Assembly: GCA_021234155.1 (NCBI GenBank)
Contig: JAJEKV010000222.1
Span: 124,001 to 188,000, forward strand
Direction: 5' to 3'
Source of the DNA: Isoetes taiwanensis
Lineage: Eukaryota; Streptophyta; Lycopodiopsida; Isoetales; Isoetaceae
Length of the DNA stretch: 64,000 nucleotides
Part shown: piece by piece, positions 1 through 10,920 of the stretch
How the letters are laid out: each line of letters starts with the position of its first letter
Position numbering within the stretch: position 1 is the first letter of the stretch
Program-made: the position numbers and the translations under genes
Notes under the pieces: generated by a model
The model's input: the letters and a program-made list of their open reading frames with translations, nothing else
Database searches by the model: none
Told to the model about the DNA's origin: nothing

Positions 1-427
1 CGTTTCAAGAACGGTCTTGAAATCATTACTCACCATAGTTTCGGTCGATATGATAGTTCAGTTGAGGATGCGATCGCTAAGTAGAGGTGGTCGATCAGTC
101 GAGTTGATCAGGCGAGTTGATCAGGCGAGGAGGCTCTCGACCGGAAGAAGTCGGCGAGTCGATGCGGTTTCTTGAAAAATTCGGTGGCGAATGAATAATT
201 CGGTGTGCCACATAGGCGTTTCTTGAAAATAATAAAAATAAATATCCGTGGATGTGCTTCAATAAGAAAATTAAGTTTTTAATTTGAAATGAGCGGGATA
301 AGCGGTTAATATAGGCGGGATAAATTGTAATTTAAAATTGGATAGCAATCTGACGGTTCAGATAATGCACCCATAAGTATAAATTTGAATCGCGTCCCAT
401 AACATTGCATTCGAACATTGCAGCGAT
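1..427. other. AT-rich flank, no gene seen
   Basis: I see no coding frame that I can support here. The only local structure is a short 13-bp direct repeat (GAGTTGATCAGGC, twice in a row) near 101-129. The last 100 bases may be the upstream region of the RG-rich reading frame that starts at 428. Confidence 0.4.
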
Positions 428-535
428 ATGGCGTCCGGAGGATCTGGCGCAACGAGAGGTAGAGGCGGAGGGAGAGGCGTAGGGAAAGGTGGGCGACGGG
501 CCAACACTCAGGAAGTTCCTGAACAAGTCGGATGA
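428..535 (+). pseudogene. RG-rich N-terminal coding piece (decayed gene, part 1)
   Basis: From the ATG at 428 a 35-codon frame encodes a glycine/arginine-rich stretch (MASGGSGATRGRGGGRG...), like an RGG-type nucleic-acid-binding tail or a basic nuclear N-terminus. It ends at TGA 533-535. A +1 shift near 526 would carry the frame to a possible donor at 550/551 (GCG|GTATTT). Joining there to an acceptor at 1104/1105 gives a lysine-rich continuation. The shift is needed for the model to work, so I treat this as the broken first exon of the gene whose later pieces lie at 1105-3186. Function is unknown. The low complexity alone could be chance. Confidence 0.35.
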
Positions 536-1104
536 CACTTTCGAGAAGCGGTATTTACTATTTCTTCTCGTTACTCTGATTTTACGTGTTATTTTTTAAG
601 TTTTCTCCATTTATGTATTTGTTTTTATAAGTTTTCTATTGTCTCTGTGTATTTTCTACCTTTTATATTGTTTCTGTGTCATTTCTACTGCTTTTACTAC
701 CTTGTTTTGTGTGTTTTTGTTATAATCTTCTCCTGTACTCTGTGTTTTTTGTTTTTTGTTTTATAATGTATTCTCCAGGCTTCTCCTATATTCTCCAGTT
801 CGTATAATGTTGACCGTTTAATTAAAGTTTCTTGCACTTGTTTGTTTATTGTTTTGTTCTGTATTCAGTTCTTTCGATAAGTCTTTTTTCTAGCCTAGTA
901 TGTCTCCTATAATAAAGAGCGTCTGCAGGGCCTCTCTAAAAACGCGCTAGGCATGATTTATAATATAGATCTTCATGAACCCCTGATTGTTTTTTGCTGT
1001 CTCTGCTACTTTTCTTGTATACCATGTGTGTTTTCCGTAGTAAGGCTTCTATCAAAACGCGCTCGGCGCGATTTCATTACTCACCATATGATTGTAACTT
1101 TCAG
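536..1104. other. Probable intron, T-rich
   Basis: A 570-base stretch, strongly T-rich on the + strand, ends in ATTGTAACTTTCAG. That is a good acceptor with an upstream pyrimidine bias. It fits an intron between the RG-rich piece and the lysine-rich piece at 1105, although the donor side is not clean. Confidence 0.35.
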
Positions 1105-1675
1105 GACCTTCTAAAAATGTGAAAAGAAAAGCAAAGCCTCTTGTGAGGTCAAAGGCGACATCGGCACCGAAAAAAACCAAAACGGACGAAGATATTTCGA
1201 TTCTTGATTTGGCACACGCGTCTTGACCATAGACGATACGACCGGAATAATAAAGGCTCAGGTAGAGCCTCCGTGTCCAGAAGAAGATCTACCAGAGGGT
1301 TAAGAATGGTATGTGGGGATCTTCAAGACTAGCAGAAAGACAGATTTAATTTTCATGTCTAGAGTTAAGGAAACAGATCAAATGAAGAAACAAGGTATTC
1401 TGATCACATGCGAAGAACATGACGATTCATACTGTTCCGTATTACTTGAAGCGGGTCCGAAAAATAAAAAAGTATTGAAGAAGTTAAATTACTGCAGTGC
1501 CAGTTCCTTTAAAGAGACAAATTTAAGAAGCGAGATGAGGCCAGCAGATAACCTCTTCAAATTTTATCGGGGCGTGTGGTGAACCATTGACACCAAAAAA
1601 TATGTGAAGGTCTCTACCTGTGAGAAGAGCAATCAAGACAAGGCCATCAGCCTAGTGTGTATCTACAAACTTTAA
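1105..1675 (+). pseudogene. Decayed coding segments, lysine-rich then unknown domain (part 2)
   Basis: After the acceptor at 1104, a basic segment (SKNVKRKAKPLVRSKATSAP) runs to TGA 1224-1226. From about 1220 the frame one base over is coding-like to TGA 1580-1582, apart from one TAA at 1301-1303. It continues in frame past that TGA to TAA 1673-1675. The charged, protein-like composition across these stops (for example CEEHDDSYCSVLLEAGPKNK) suggests a once-open gene with at least two point stops and one frameshift. I do not recognise a family. Position and orientation link it to the ParB-like segment that follows. Confidence 0.45.
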
Positions 1676-1780
1676 AAGAGAAGGAAGATGCAAGTTCTAG
1701 AGGCGTGGGAACAGACGTTCTCAAGATTACAGAGATATGACTAGTGATGACGATAAAGGCGAGACGATTAGAGGCCATGA

Positions 1781-2188
1781 GCAAACTCAAGAAGTATCTT
1801 CGACCAAAGATCCACCTGGGCCTTAAGTTCACGCGATCCAATCTATGTCGATGTGCTTTTTAGATCCACGAAGGCTATGTTTGTCGCGAGAAGATACGAC
1901 AAGCAGCACGCAATGGAAATAGTCAACAGCATGATAGAAAACCCAGGGCAGGTGCCAATGCCGGCAGATGTGGTGCCTTTTGATATGAAGACGAAGAAGG
2001 TGTTGATATGGAATAAACTTGAAGATTTAATTGGCAACCCGGATATTCACTTCATGATAATTGATGGCCAAAGATTCAAAGTGGAGGGCGCAGAAGGTTT
2101 TGATCATCAAGCACAAAAACTGGAAATTAGTTATTCCATAGACTATATTCAATCAGAAATTGCGGTTCCTCAATTGGCTCAACAATGA
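1781..2188 (+). pseudogene. ParB/sulfiredoxin-like domain fragment (part 3)
   Basis: This open frame has no ATG and starts after TGA 1778. It contains RYDKQHAMEIVNSMIENPGQ, then PMPADVVPFD, and about 25 residues later FMIIDGQRFKVEGAEGF. The order R-x-x-D-x-x-H-x(6)-S-(I/M), a proline-led strand, then (I/V)-DG-(Q/N)-(H/R) is the usual layout of ParB/Srx-fold proteins, where the last motif helps bind nucleotide. I know of similar hypothetical plant proteins with MIIDGQH-type motifs but cannot verify a match. Here the expected His after DGQ is Arg, and the frame is cut off from its neighbours by stops, so it is probably not functional. The fold assignment is an inference from motif order only. 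Confidence 0.4.
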
Positions 2189-2284
2189 CAGCGAAATTAG
2201 CCGAATCAGCTGCTAACGAATGACATGGGAAAGACATTCCTATACAAAAGGTATTTTATTTTCAAGACGTAGTTAGTGGAATTT

Positions 2285-2580
2285 AAACAGCGCCAGCGCG
2301 ACGGTTGCTTTAATGTGCATTTCCTGTATCAATCGGCCAGCGCTGCTGTTAATCGGTTTGCCAAGAATCACCGCTGGTAGCGATTTCTTCATGTGCCGAG
2401 CGGCGTTTCTAAATCGTGATTAGCAACGCTGGCGGCGTTTATATTGTTATTTGTTTTGCCGGATTTACGAAGCGGCGCTGGCTCGATTTCTTCATCATGA
2501 AGAAATCGCGCCAGAAGCAGCGTTCCTGATAAAACAATGATTTAAATCGCCTCGCGCGTTTATATTGTTATTGCTTTGGC
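2285..2580. repeat. GC-rich insert with a strong hairpin
   Basis: This stretch differs in base composition from both sides, being rich in GCGGCG, GCGCCAG and CGCTGG words. It holds a hairpin at 2478-2514 with 17-bp arms (CTGGCTCGATTTCTTCA against TGAAGAAATCGCGCCAG, one mismatch) and a 3-base loop. The word CGTTTATATTGTTATT occurs twice, near 2446 and 2558. It separates two coding pieces of the same decayed gene, so it may be an insertion or an unusual intron. Confidence 0.5.
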
Positions 2581-2583
2581 GGC

Positions 2584-3186
2584 ATGTCTTTTTATTTACC
2601 TAGCGGCACATATTTTGCGGTCCGTATGTGGGCGATTGCGACGCGCTCTAACCAATGGATCGAATATGGAAAACCAATGCCGACCGGACAAAAGGGCAAT
2701 CTAAGAGTGCGAATTCAAATTACTAGAAACCTTTGTGCCAAACCATGTCTGAGGACAAAGAGTAAGGGCACCAGATCGAAGAAGAAAAAAGGGGATGCAC
2801 AAGCTAGCTCAGAAGATCAAACGGTCCCAAAGGATGCCTGCAAGATTGTTTTTTCTTCTGACTAGGTATGGGAAAAGTGGAACGAATTTTGGGACGCCTA
2901 TACGGAAAAGAAGTTGCCAGATTCATATGGCAGGTTTCCTCCGCAAGATACGTCTATTTTTTATATAGGTATCACAGAAATGAGAAAGGCACAAGGATTG
3001 GATAATGCAGAATTACTCTATGTTCTAGATAGGTGCATCAGAAAGGAAGTTGTCTACAAGAAAACGTCTGCAGCAAAGCACTTGACATCTTTCGAAGATG
3101 CATGCCAATCGCTAAAAAATATGAAAACTATGCTGAACATTCAAAATTCGAACAGGTGCTTTTACTATCCCAGACTTACAAAGTAA
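2584..3186 (+). pseudogene. Decayed C-terminal coding segment, one in-frame TAG (part 4)
   Basis: One frame stays open from 2584 to TAA 3184-3186 except for a single TAG at 2863-2865. Before the stop it has a lysine-rich linker (SKGTRSKKKKGDAQASSEDQ). After it comes a tryptophan/aromatic-rich part beginning VWEKWNEFWDAYTEKKLPDS and then a helical, charged tail. Bridging the TAG gives about 200 residues of normal composition, so this is probably the C-terminal portion of the same gene as the ParB-like segment. Whether the GTA after the TAG marks an intron start instead cannot be told by eye. No family is recognised. Confidence 0.45.
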
Positions 3187-3392
3187 AGTTACATCATTCC
3201 TAAATCCATGCATCCAATTAAAGTATGCTGCTCGAAACTCAGAGAGGGGTAGGCCTCCAAACTGATCCAGATTGAGTTTTCGCTAGTAATTGGATCAATG
3301 AGTTCGTATTGGAGGCAATGAGAGAAAAACCATATTTCACAATGATGTAGCTGTAAAAACTTTTGATCAACCATTTGTTTGGACGGATTTCC

Positions 3393-3449
3393 TTTTTGGG
3401 TTGGCCATAATGGCAAACCCTCGGAGAGGTGGGTTGATAGAATATGCCA
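3393..3449 (+). repeat. Diverged copy of interspersed repeat R1
   Basis: TTTTTGGGTTGGCCATAATG is followed by GGCAAACCCTC and GTGGGTT. This matches the start of the better copies at 7295, 10921 and 23366, where the GGGTT...AACCC arms form a short hairpin. Confidence 0.4.
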
Positions 3450-5143
3450 CTAGACATGCTAATTCAACAGAAGGAGATTGGAGTCTCTCTGCATTGAACA
3501 GTTCCGATCGAAAGCCTCTCTGCCTTATGTGGCATGATCAGAGCGGCCTCCTATGATGACACATAGATTTGCGTGTGAGAGTGTTAGGATAGCTTGATCT
3601 TGACCAGAACTCCATCACAAAATCTTCAACCTCCCCAATTCCGGCGCTATTCGCCGCCATAGCCAGTCGAATTCAACCCCAAATCGCCATAGCCAGATTC
3701 TTTCTTCTTCTCGAGACATATGTGTGATGGTATGGTATGCCAGCTTACTCGCACAACAGCTCATATTGCCCCTTCGCCAGATCTTGAAAAGGGGAAAATC
3801 TCGTTAACGCTTCTATTCTCCAGCCGGTGGGTTACGAAAGACAGAAATTCGGTTTACGGAATGATCCTTGCCCTTCGATTTCTTTGCTTGGCCATGGATT
3901 TCCACAATGGCCATGGATTCTAAAGAGGAAACCCAAAGATATTTTCCAATTGGTAAATTATACGAACCGATAGATGAATTTGGGCCTGAATACTAAAGAA
4001 CGAATGCTAGTAATCAATGATTACTATTCATAGTGGCACCCGTATTCACTGTAATTTATATAACATTCAGAGGAGCAATTTGAGGATGCTTTTCTACAGT
4101 TGTTGAACTAGAGTATGATACAACATTCTTAGTATGCTACAATGATACTATATAAGAAGCAAACAAATTAATGCAATTCATAAAAAAATTCAGTTAGACA
4201 TTCAACAACCAAGAAGATATCAAAAACCCTTTTTTTCGAAGATGTAAAGTTGGGACTAATATGCAGCCATATGGCATACATTCTTTTCTAGAATGTCAAG
4301 TTACGAGATATGTCCAGTTTTTTACTTGCATTCTCAGATTTTGATTGCAATCCAAGATTTTTACTTCCCATTCTAGAGATCTTTACTTGAATTCTGGAAT
4401 TCCTAGTACTATTACTTGCATTTTACCTTACATTTTAGTTTCTTAATTAAAAGTTTAGAGCCTAGGGGAATTGAACCCCGGTGAAACTATAGCCTAGCAA
4501 CAAATCAACAGATCGTGAAAAGGGGGTTAAACAAGAGTAGCTGTCATCTTCAAACAAGAATATTGCCTTCCTTAAACAAGAATGGCTGTTATCTAGTATC
4601 TGCCTCTGCTTCATTGCCTGAATCATGAAAAAGCTTACAAAACTAGGAAATGCAAAAGAAAATCTTAGCCTAGCAAGAACCTTTCAAAAAATCTTAACAA
4701 AGAACCGCTTAACAAGAAATCTTACAGAGAACCGCCTTGCAAAAGAACCTGCTTCAAAGCCTCGACAATATGCATTGCCTAACTATGCTTAAATCACGAA
4801 AAGAAAAGGATCAAACAGATTTTTGCCTTAAGAACCAAAAATCAAAAGAAGCAAGCATAGGGAAGTGGATATTTACACTTTTCAGCGTAGATCTTTAACC
4901 TGAATGGTAGCAAAAAAACAATGTAGAAGACTATCATCAGAAAAGCAAGGCGATATTAAGGGGAGAAAGGAGTAAACCATTTGAAACTGCAAGCTATTTT
5001 TCTGCTGCAAGAGATTCGTCTATCTTCTAAGTAAAGTGCTCAGGAGTCATAGCTCAAGATTCATAGCATAGGAGTCATCGCCAGGGAAAATGCAGACGAA
5101 TGACATGTCAGAATCTTCCCTAATCCAAACTTCACATTACAAT
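3450..5143. other. No gene seen
   Basis: There is no supported coding frame over this AT-rich stretch. At 4461-4480 the minus strand reads GGGGTTCAATTCCCC, a T-loop/B-box-like word, but I see no matching A box, so I do not call a tRNA or SINE. Short open frames such as the one at 3720 have no coding character I can defend. Confidence 0.5.
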
Positions 5144-5274
5144 AATTGCCCTTTTATTGCAATTCTGGCATGGAAGGTGTGCCAACGCACAGCAATTCTG
5201 ACGTGTCAGGTGTGCCTCCGCGTTGATGCACGTCGGCACACATTCCACGCCAGAATTGCAACAAAAGGGCAATT
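5144..5274. mobile_element. MITE-like inverted-repeat element
   Basis: The two ends are inverted copies over about 44 bp. AATTGCCCTTTTATTGCAAT...GGTGTGCC on the left pairs with GGCACACATTCC...GTTGCAACAAAAGGGCAATT on the right, with a few mismatches. Total length is 131 bp with a GC-rich centre. This is the form of a miniature inverted-repeat transposable element or fold-back element. I could not find a convincing target-site duplication. The open frame across it is a by-product of the palindrome. Confidence 0.6.
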
Positions 5275-6528
5275 CTTGTATACAGAATGAACTCAGAGTG
5301 TTTTTAGAGATGCCATGTCGTATCGAAATGCATTATAGTTATTGCATTCTAACAATTTACATGGAAAAAATATCATAATAATTGGTCAAGAGATTCCAAA
5401 TCTACTATTATACTGGGCGCAGAGACGCAGTCCAGGTCAGCCTGGGTATAGGTCAAATAAATACTGTAGTTGGAGATAGAGTTTATAGGACTATAACTAG
5501 CTTGTAATAAATGTTATATAGCATATATAATGGAATATATTAGGAATGGCCATACTTTCATTGGTCTTTCAACGAGCTTCCACGAGCGATTGCTTCGACG
5601 AGCGATTTCCCATCGGCATTCTTAGCTGTGAAAGCCTGAGAAGATACTAAGATAGCACATTTTGTGCCCATTCGTTTTGACAATCTTGAATCTATCTAGG
5701 ACCAACAGAAAAATTTCGAGGTATACCGAGGCTGCAAAATTAGGGTATGCAGTCTATCCTGGTTAAATGGCCCAATTAACCCAAGGAGTTACACTCCATT
5801 CTCACGTGAAATAGATTTTCATTTTACTGCCATCTGTTTTCTCTTGGTGTGGTTTTACAGTTCATATATATAAAAAGTATACCGTAATTTCCGATGCTCT
5901 TCAATTTGTTTGAGTTGTATTAGTGCTCGAGGTTTTTTTGGTTGAATGTGCGTAACTCGTTGCAGACAAGTGTAATTGTATCAGGCCTGTCAATTTATGT
6001 AGTTTGACTAAATTATGTACAGACCTGATTGTATCACAGCTATGGGATTTTGCTTCAGAATGAGATGAGATTTAGTATGCATGCTCGCATTGTACCTTCA
6101 ACAATTTTCATCAATAAAATTCATCAGATGATTGATACAGATTATTGCTGTTTTGCGTGTTCTTCTTTTGTCTTGCTTGTGGGATCTTGAAGTTACTTTT
6201 GGACTACAATGTATTGCCAATGCCAAGTCTAGTGGTGATGTCCTTATGTGGTTATTTATATTTGGAAACTGCTTTTAGCTGTGCTAATTTCATTTAATGA
6301 TGCTATTTTATCACTAGAGCAAAGTTTGGCTGGCCTATTATGCTGTCTATGAAGTGCTTAAGGCCATTCTTTGCTGCTAGAATTTGCAGAGGTGATGTTG
6401 CAACATCTGCAGTACCAATGAGGATTGCATGTTTGTGCACAGAGTCATCTTTATCAGGTACCTATCTCATGAAGCAAATTATGATTATTGACATGGATTA
6501 TTGATGTAGATTGTGGGTCATTGACCAG
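5275..6528. other. No gene seen; possible intron or upstream region
   Basis: Nothing is supported as coding. The region ends in a usable acceptor (TTGACCAG at 6521-6528) just before the coding-like frame at 6529, so part of it may be an intron or 5' sequence of that unidentified unit. Confidence 0.4.
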
Positions 6529-6839
6529 AGGAAGAACTTTTCCTGGAGGATATACTTTCTCATGAGAGGATTACGGAATCTGTTAAGAAGAAACTAGATG
6601 ACTTACAGCCCGGAGAAAACCTAAAATACACAAATGTGTTTGATCTCATAATGGAAACTGATATACTTTTAGATGCTTGTCGGAAGATCAAAGCTGGAGA
6701 TGAAGGAGATCCCTTGCAAGTTGAGATGAGTAGGACAGAGCTGAACTGTGTACAAGAAATCCAACAAGGCATAAAATCTGGAACCATAGACTTTTCATGT
6801 TTTAAAGTTCCAGAGGAAGCACTCAAGAGAAGGAAATAG
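6529..6839 (+). CDS. Unidentified coding exon, C-terminal
   Basis: Directly after the acceptor-like TTGACCAG, a frame of about 103 codons runs to TAG 6837-6839. It is charged and helix-prone, with segments such as EELFLEDILSHERITESVKK and DLIMETDILLDACRKIKAGD, and ends in a basic EEALKRRK tail. The composition is protein-like and no stop interrupts it. The reverse-strand frame here looks like its shadow. I do not recognise the family. It could be the last exon of a gene whose earlier exons are not visible, or a remnant. Confidence 0.35.
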
Positions 6840-7147
6840 CATGTCTAGTTGCAAGAATGATCAATTGTTTACAGAAGCTTAATACACAGCCAAGTTTCAA
6901 GTTGGGATGTTCATACAGTCTTTCAAGCCAAATTATCTCATTTTTAGAAAATATGGATTACATGTTATTACAAGGACTAAGAGCTCAACGCAGTTTGTAT
7001 GTACATATCTTCAGGGTTGTATGTTCTTGTGCGCAAGATATTCTTCTTAAAACAAACTATGAGAGGCATGTCTTGTTCCGAATTTATGACACCGAGAACA
7101 GCTTCTATGTTACTCTTAAAGTTTTCATGTTATTTATCTTTTCTTTT

Positions 7148-7221
7148 TCTACTGATAGAAAGCTGCTAATTTTCGTGCAGTTCTTCTACTGATAGAAAGC
7201 TGCTAATTTTCGTGCAGTTCC
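7148..7221. repeat. 37-bp tandem duplication
   Basis: The unit TCTACTGATAGAAAGCTGCT... of 37 bp occurs twice in a row (7148 and 7185) without visible change, which points to a recent slippage or repair event. Confidence 0.8.
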
Positions 7222-7294
7222 TCACCACTGAGTCATCAATAAACATAAAAGAAAATTGTATAACTCGAGTTTTACATCTCCCTATTGCTGCAAG

Positions 7295-7499
7295 TTTTTG
7301 GGTTGCCCCTAGGGGGGCAAACCCTCGTTTATGTGGGTATGTGGGCATATCCAGGTATATGCCGGCATATGCCTAGCATATGCTTGTGACTGCTCAAAAC
7401 TGGCTGCTGCCTGTAAACTCTCGGTCATCCAGCCCCATTCCTTCGCAGGCGTGGCTATGGCGCAGCTCGACCCTTCTTCTTCTTCCAAGCATTAGGGAA
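7295..7499 (+). repeat. Interspersed repeat R1, copy 2
   Basis: The copy begins TTTTTGGGTTGCCCCTAGGG and is about 205 bp long, ending near CTTCTTCTTCCAAGCATT. It matches 10921-11127 over its whole length with small indels. The first 25 bases fold on themselves (GGGTTGCCCC against GGGGGCAAACCC). Internal GCATATGC palindromes follow. The element class is unknown and no coding frame is supported. Confidence 0.7.
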
Positions 7500-8700
7500 G
7501 CATGTCGTTCGCTATTGACATTCCTTGTAGATGCTCGAGTTCTTATTGCTGCATTAGTTGGAGCTTTTCCAGAATCATGTCTAGACGAGGTGGGGTTTGC
7601 TTCTAGAGTTATATTTCAGCATGTAGGCTTTAATTAATGATTAAGAAAGCCCCGCACGGATTTCGCGAGTTATTCATGCAATTTCAACTCTTGCTCGGCT
7701 TTATGGAGGGTTTGCCATACAATGGGCACAAAATTAAGCACATTTGGCTTATCCTCGCATCGGTCATTACAGAAAATGAAAAGATGACGCCCTTGCAGGC
7801 TTTATCTTCTGTTGTACTGGGGCAGAATCTTCATTTTGTTAGTAGTTGGATGGAGTGAATATCAAATGTTTGTCGGCATGAACAAAAAAGGTCTTGGAAA
7901 CAGTTCAATCTGGGCCCAACCACTTAGTTAACTTCATCTCTAGCAGGGTAAATTTAAGCATTGCAAGCTAAGCAATGGGAATTTTGTTAGGTTGTAGAGT
8001 CTATCAGCATTATTTTGTATTCTTTGTTGGGGTCTTGCTCTAGTAACTTATATCAACATTTGTATATCACCCCTGCTATAATGGATTCATTCTTTTGGAA
8101 GAATAAGTGAAATGTGCATGATATATGAATAAAGCTTTGGTCTGTTGCAATGCTTTAGGAATCATGGTGCATGATCTGAGGTGAGTTCCGGAGTGTATGG
8201 AAAGAGATGCAAGAAACTGGAATACACGAGATTGATTAGAAAGCCGTCTACATAGAGTTAAATATCCACCTTCTAACGGACTAAATAAGGGCATCATGTT
8301 CTAGACAAAATTTTGAAGATGGGTATAAGGTTCAAGATTAATTAATCACCTGAATGAATGTGGGTCTGGTAAAGGGTTCATGGTCTTATTCCAAGAACTT
8401 CCAACAGGTCTTTCTTGGGCACATTTCGACCGCCTCCAAGGCCTTTGCCATATGATGCAAATTTTAAGGTACATTAGACTGCAAAGAGATGGTCTTTGTT
8501 TGCGTTTGTTTTTTGTAGCTTCAAATCCGTTCTTCATTGAGGGCCTGAATTGAATGATCACTCTAGACTCTTAGATGTGTTGATTTTGTTTGAAGATTCA
8601 GAATAAAAAAGGCTGGGCTTCCTGATTGCATTATTAGTTCAATTGACAGACGATCTTCTGGCATAACCTAACTGGTTTTCCTTTATATAGGAAAACGTTC
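7500..8700. other. No gene seen
   Basis: Short open frames near 7380-7860 lack recognisable motifs. The last 100 bases may be decayed upstream sequence of the PPR fragment, but I cannot read PPR repeats there. Confidence 0.4.
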
Positions 8701-9060
8701 ATGAGGGTTTTGTTTGCTTGCAGTCACATGGGGTTATTGCGTGAAGATTGTCATCATTTCATCTCTATGAGAGAACACAATGACTCCAAAGCTGAGAATT
8801 GGATCCAAAGCATGGCTCCAACTCCTGCATCCATTTCGTGGATGGCTTTGTTTGGTGCTTGCAACATCTATGCAGAGCAGGAAATGGCAATGTGTGCAGC
8901 AAAGTGTCTTTTGGATTTGGACTCAGATAATGCAGTATCGTATGTGCTGTTAGGCGATATTTATGCCGCAGATGAAGGGTTAAGTGGCTGCCTAGAGTAT
9001 TTTGACAAGGGTTGGGTTGAATCTCAAAGCAAATTATCTGATTTTCCAGCAAATGCCTGA
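8701..9060 (+). pseudogene. PPR protein E-motif region, partial
   Basis: The frame reads VLFACSHMGLLREDCHHFISM, then SWMALFGACNIYAEQEMAMC and KCLLDLDSDNAVSYVLLGDI YAADEG. This is the familiar end of a plant PLS-class pentatricopeptide repeat protein: (S)ACSH-GL--EG, W-ALLGAC, LLELDP-N---YVLLSNIYA, the E-motif area. Such proteins bind organellar RNA and act in editing or splicing in mitochondria or plastids. About 30 residues normally found between the FxSM motif and the AENWIQSM part are missing (after HNDSK), and no upstream PPR repeats are in frame. It is therefore a deleted, 5'-truncated copy. The ATG is internal to the domain and not a true start. Confidence 0.75.
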
Positions 9061-9197
9061 GGGAGATGTTATATCATGGAATTCTATGATTTCCAGGATA
9101 TGCCCTGGAGGAACAGTGGAGAGATGAACCGCAGTGTACATAAAAAAAAACGTCATGCAATTGGCTCCTTGTAAGGATTTAAATTATTGTCAGGGTT

Positions 9198-9827
9198 GTG
9201 GAACGCAATGCCATGTATGATAAATGTCCTTTTCTTCTATGGTCTGGCTATCAACTGCTCCAGAATTCCAGTTGGGATCATTTAACTCTTTTGTACTGTC
9301 ATATTTCTATCAAACCGATGTTCCCTGTTTGTAGAGCACTCATTTCTTTTGGATTTAAAAGAAAGGTGAATGGTACTTTCTTCTGGTGGTATATTACAGT
9401 ATACACATACGACGAGACACTCTCGAAGCATGGCATTATTTGGCTGACTCTTTATCTTATTGTGCTGGTGGGCTGCTTAAATTTATTACTTAACGATAAG
9501 AACAAGGCTGAAACTGCAGAGGCTGATGCAATTTGACCTCTCGTGAATGTGCTGAAAACAAGCACAATAGAAGCCGGACAAGATGTTGCTACTTTATTAG
9601 TGAAGGATGAATACAAGGAAATGACTGGTGGATCTGGTGCAATTCCACTTCTAGTAGATTTTCTAATCTATGGGATGTTTTGTGGTAAGAAGGATGCTGC
9701 AACAACATTGTTCAATCTTTTTATTTTCCCTAAGAATAAAACAGAGATTGTAGAAGCAGAGGCAGTCAAACCATTGATCAAACCATTGATCGGCTTGATT
9801 CAAGCATCGTGGCACAACACGAGCTAA
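9198..9827 (+). pseudogene. U-box/armadillo E3 ligase (PUB4/13-like) ARM fragment
   Basis: From about 9466 the frame reads CLNLLLNDKNKAETAEADAI, an in-frame TGA (9534-9536), then PLVNVLKTSTIEAG. SGAIPLLVDFLIYG and GKKDAATTLFNLFIFPKNKT follow. This is the armadillo-repeat core of plant U-box ubiquitin ligases of the SPL11/PUB13 type (NLS--D-NK--I--AGAIPPLV-LL--GT---GKKDAATALFNL). These proteins ubiquitinate targets in defence and flowering control. Only about three ARM repeats remain. The U-box is absent, a TGA replaces one codon, and key positions are changed (DVATLLVKDEYKE). The part before 9466 is not recognisably ARM. It is a degraded partial copy. Confidence 0.75.
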
Positions 9828-10920
9828 AGAGAAGGTAACTTTTCTTTTGTTATTGTATCCTACAATTACGGAAACAAAAGAAGTCATCTCACCATATTTC
9901 TCTTCTTACAATTTCCTTATTGAAAACTATTTTGACATTGCCACCCCCCATCGGAATAACTCTTAAATTTAAGGACGAGGACTTTTCTTGGACATAACCC
10001 TCATATTCTGCACAGTGAAGAACAGAAGACGGGCCACACTATTTGATCATAGTTTGGACTGGCTGGTAAGTGAAAATCTGGTAATTGGTTGACGAGAGTG
10101 CCTTACAATTTTTACTGCTTGGGGTAATTCTATAGCACCACAGAGTAGGGATTATTTGTTGAAGTTGAAAACATGTTTGGCAGTAAAAGTGGTAATATTT
10201 CCAACGGCGGTTATTGGTAATGAAGACATATCAAAAGATAGACCTTATTCTATGTAGTTGCTACCTATCCTCCCCACTAAGAAAACCATATGATTGTTAA
10301 ACACAAGCGAAACATGTGTGTGCACTACCCAGGCTTAAGCCATTGGACACTAATTTATATAGTTTTATGATTGTTTAGGCATATACAATTCTTCGTTTTT
10401 TTAGAACAGTGTGAAAAGACCAGCATCAGACAGGCATACGAATAAACTCAATGTCTGATACTCTCAGTATATGGAATTAAAATCCTCTAACCTATTCTTC
10501 CAATGTCTATGACGCAAAAAATTACAATTTCTAGGTTTCTTTCGTACAAGTTCGATCCAAACCCCAAAATTTTCTTATTGTTGTCTAAGCCAATATGCAG
10601 ATTTTGCATGGCCTATAAAATGAACTATACTGATTTACAATCTTTGCAAGGTCTATAAGACATTATAACCTAGCGTCAATATGTACATAAGTACTTTATC
10701 AATCTTGATTTTTTTACCATGCTTTACGTAAACGACTAAGGGAGATGGGCAACATAATATGTCAAGCTTCTGTCTTTGCAAGTGCTTGGATGCTCTATAA
10801 AAACACGAAATTCGATAAATTTTATGTGCAGAGCGGCAGAGGCAAAGATGTGACTTCGCATCTATGCCTCTCCCCTTCTAGCTAGAAGACAATCGTTGTA
10901 TTTTTGCCTTGCATTGAATT
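9828..10920. other. No gene seen
   Basis: AT-rich stretch with no supported frame, RNA gene or strong repeat. Confidence 0.5.

Noticed and set aside
4461-4480. B-box-like GGGGTTCAATTCCCC on the minus strand
   Set aside because: No A box at the required distance and no cloverleaf, so neither a tRNA nor a SINE can be supported.
5090-5290. Open frame across 5.1-5.3 kb
   Set aside because: It spans the inverted-repeat element and results from the palindrome.
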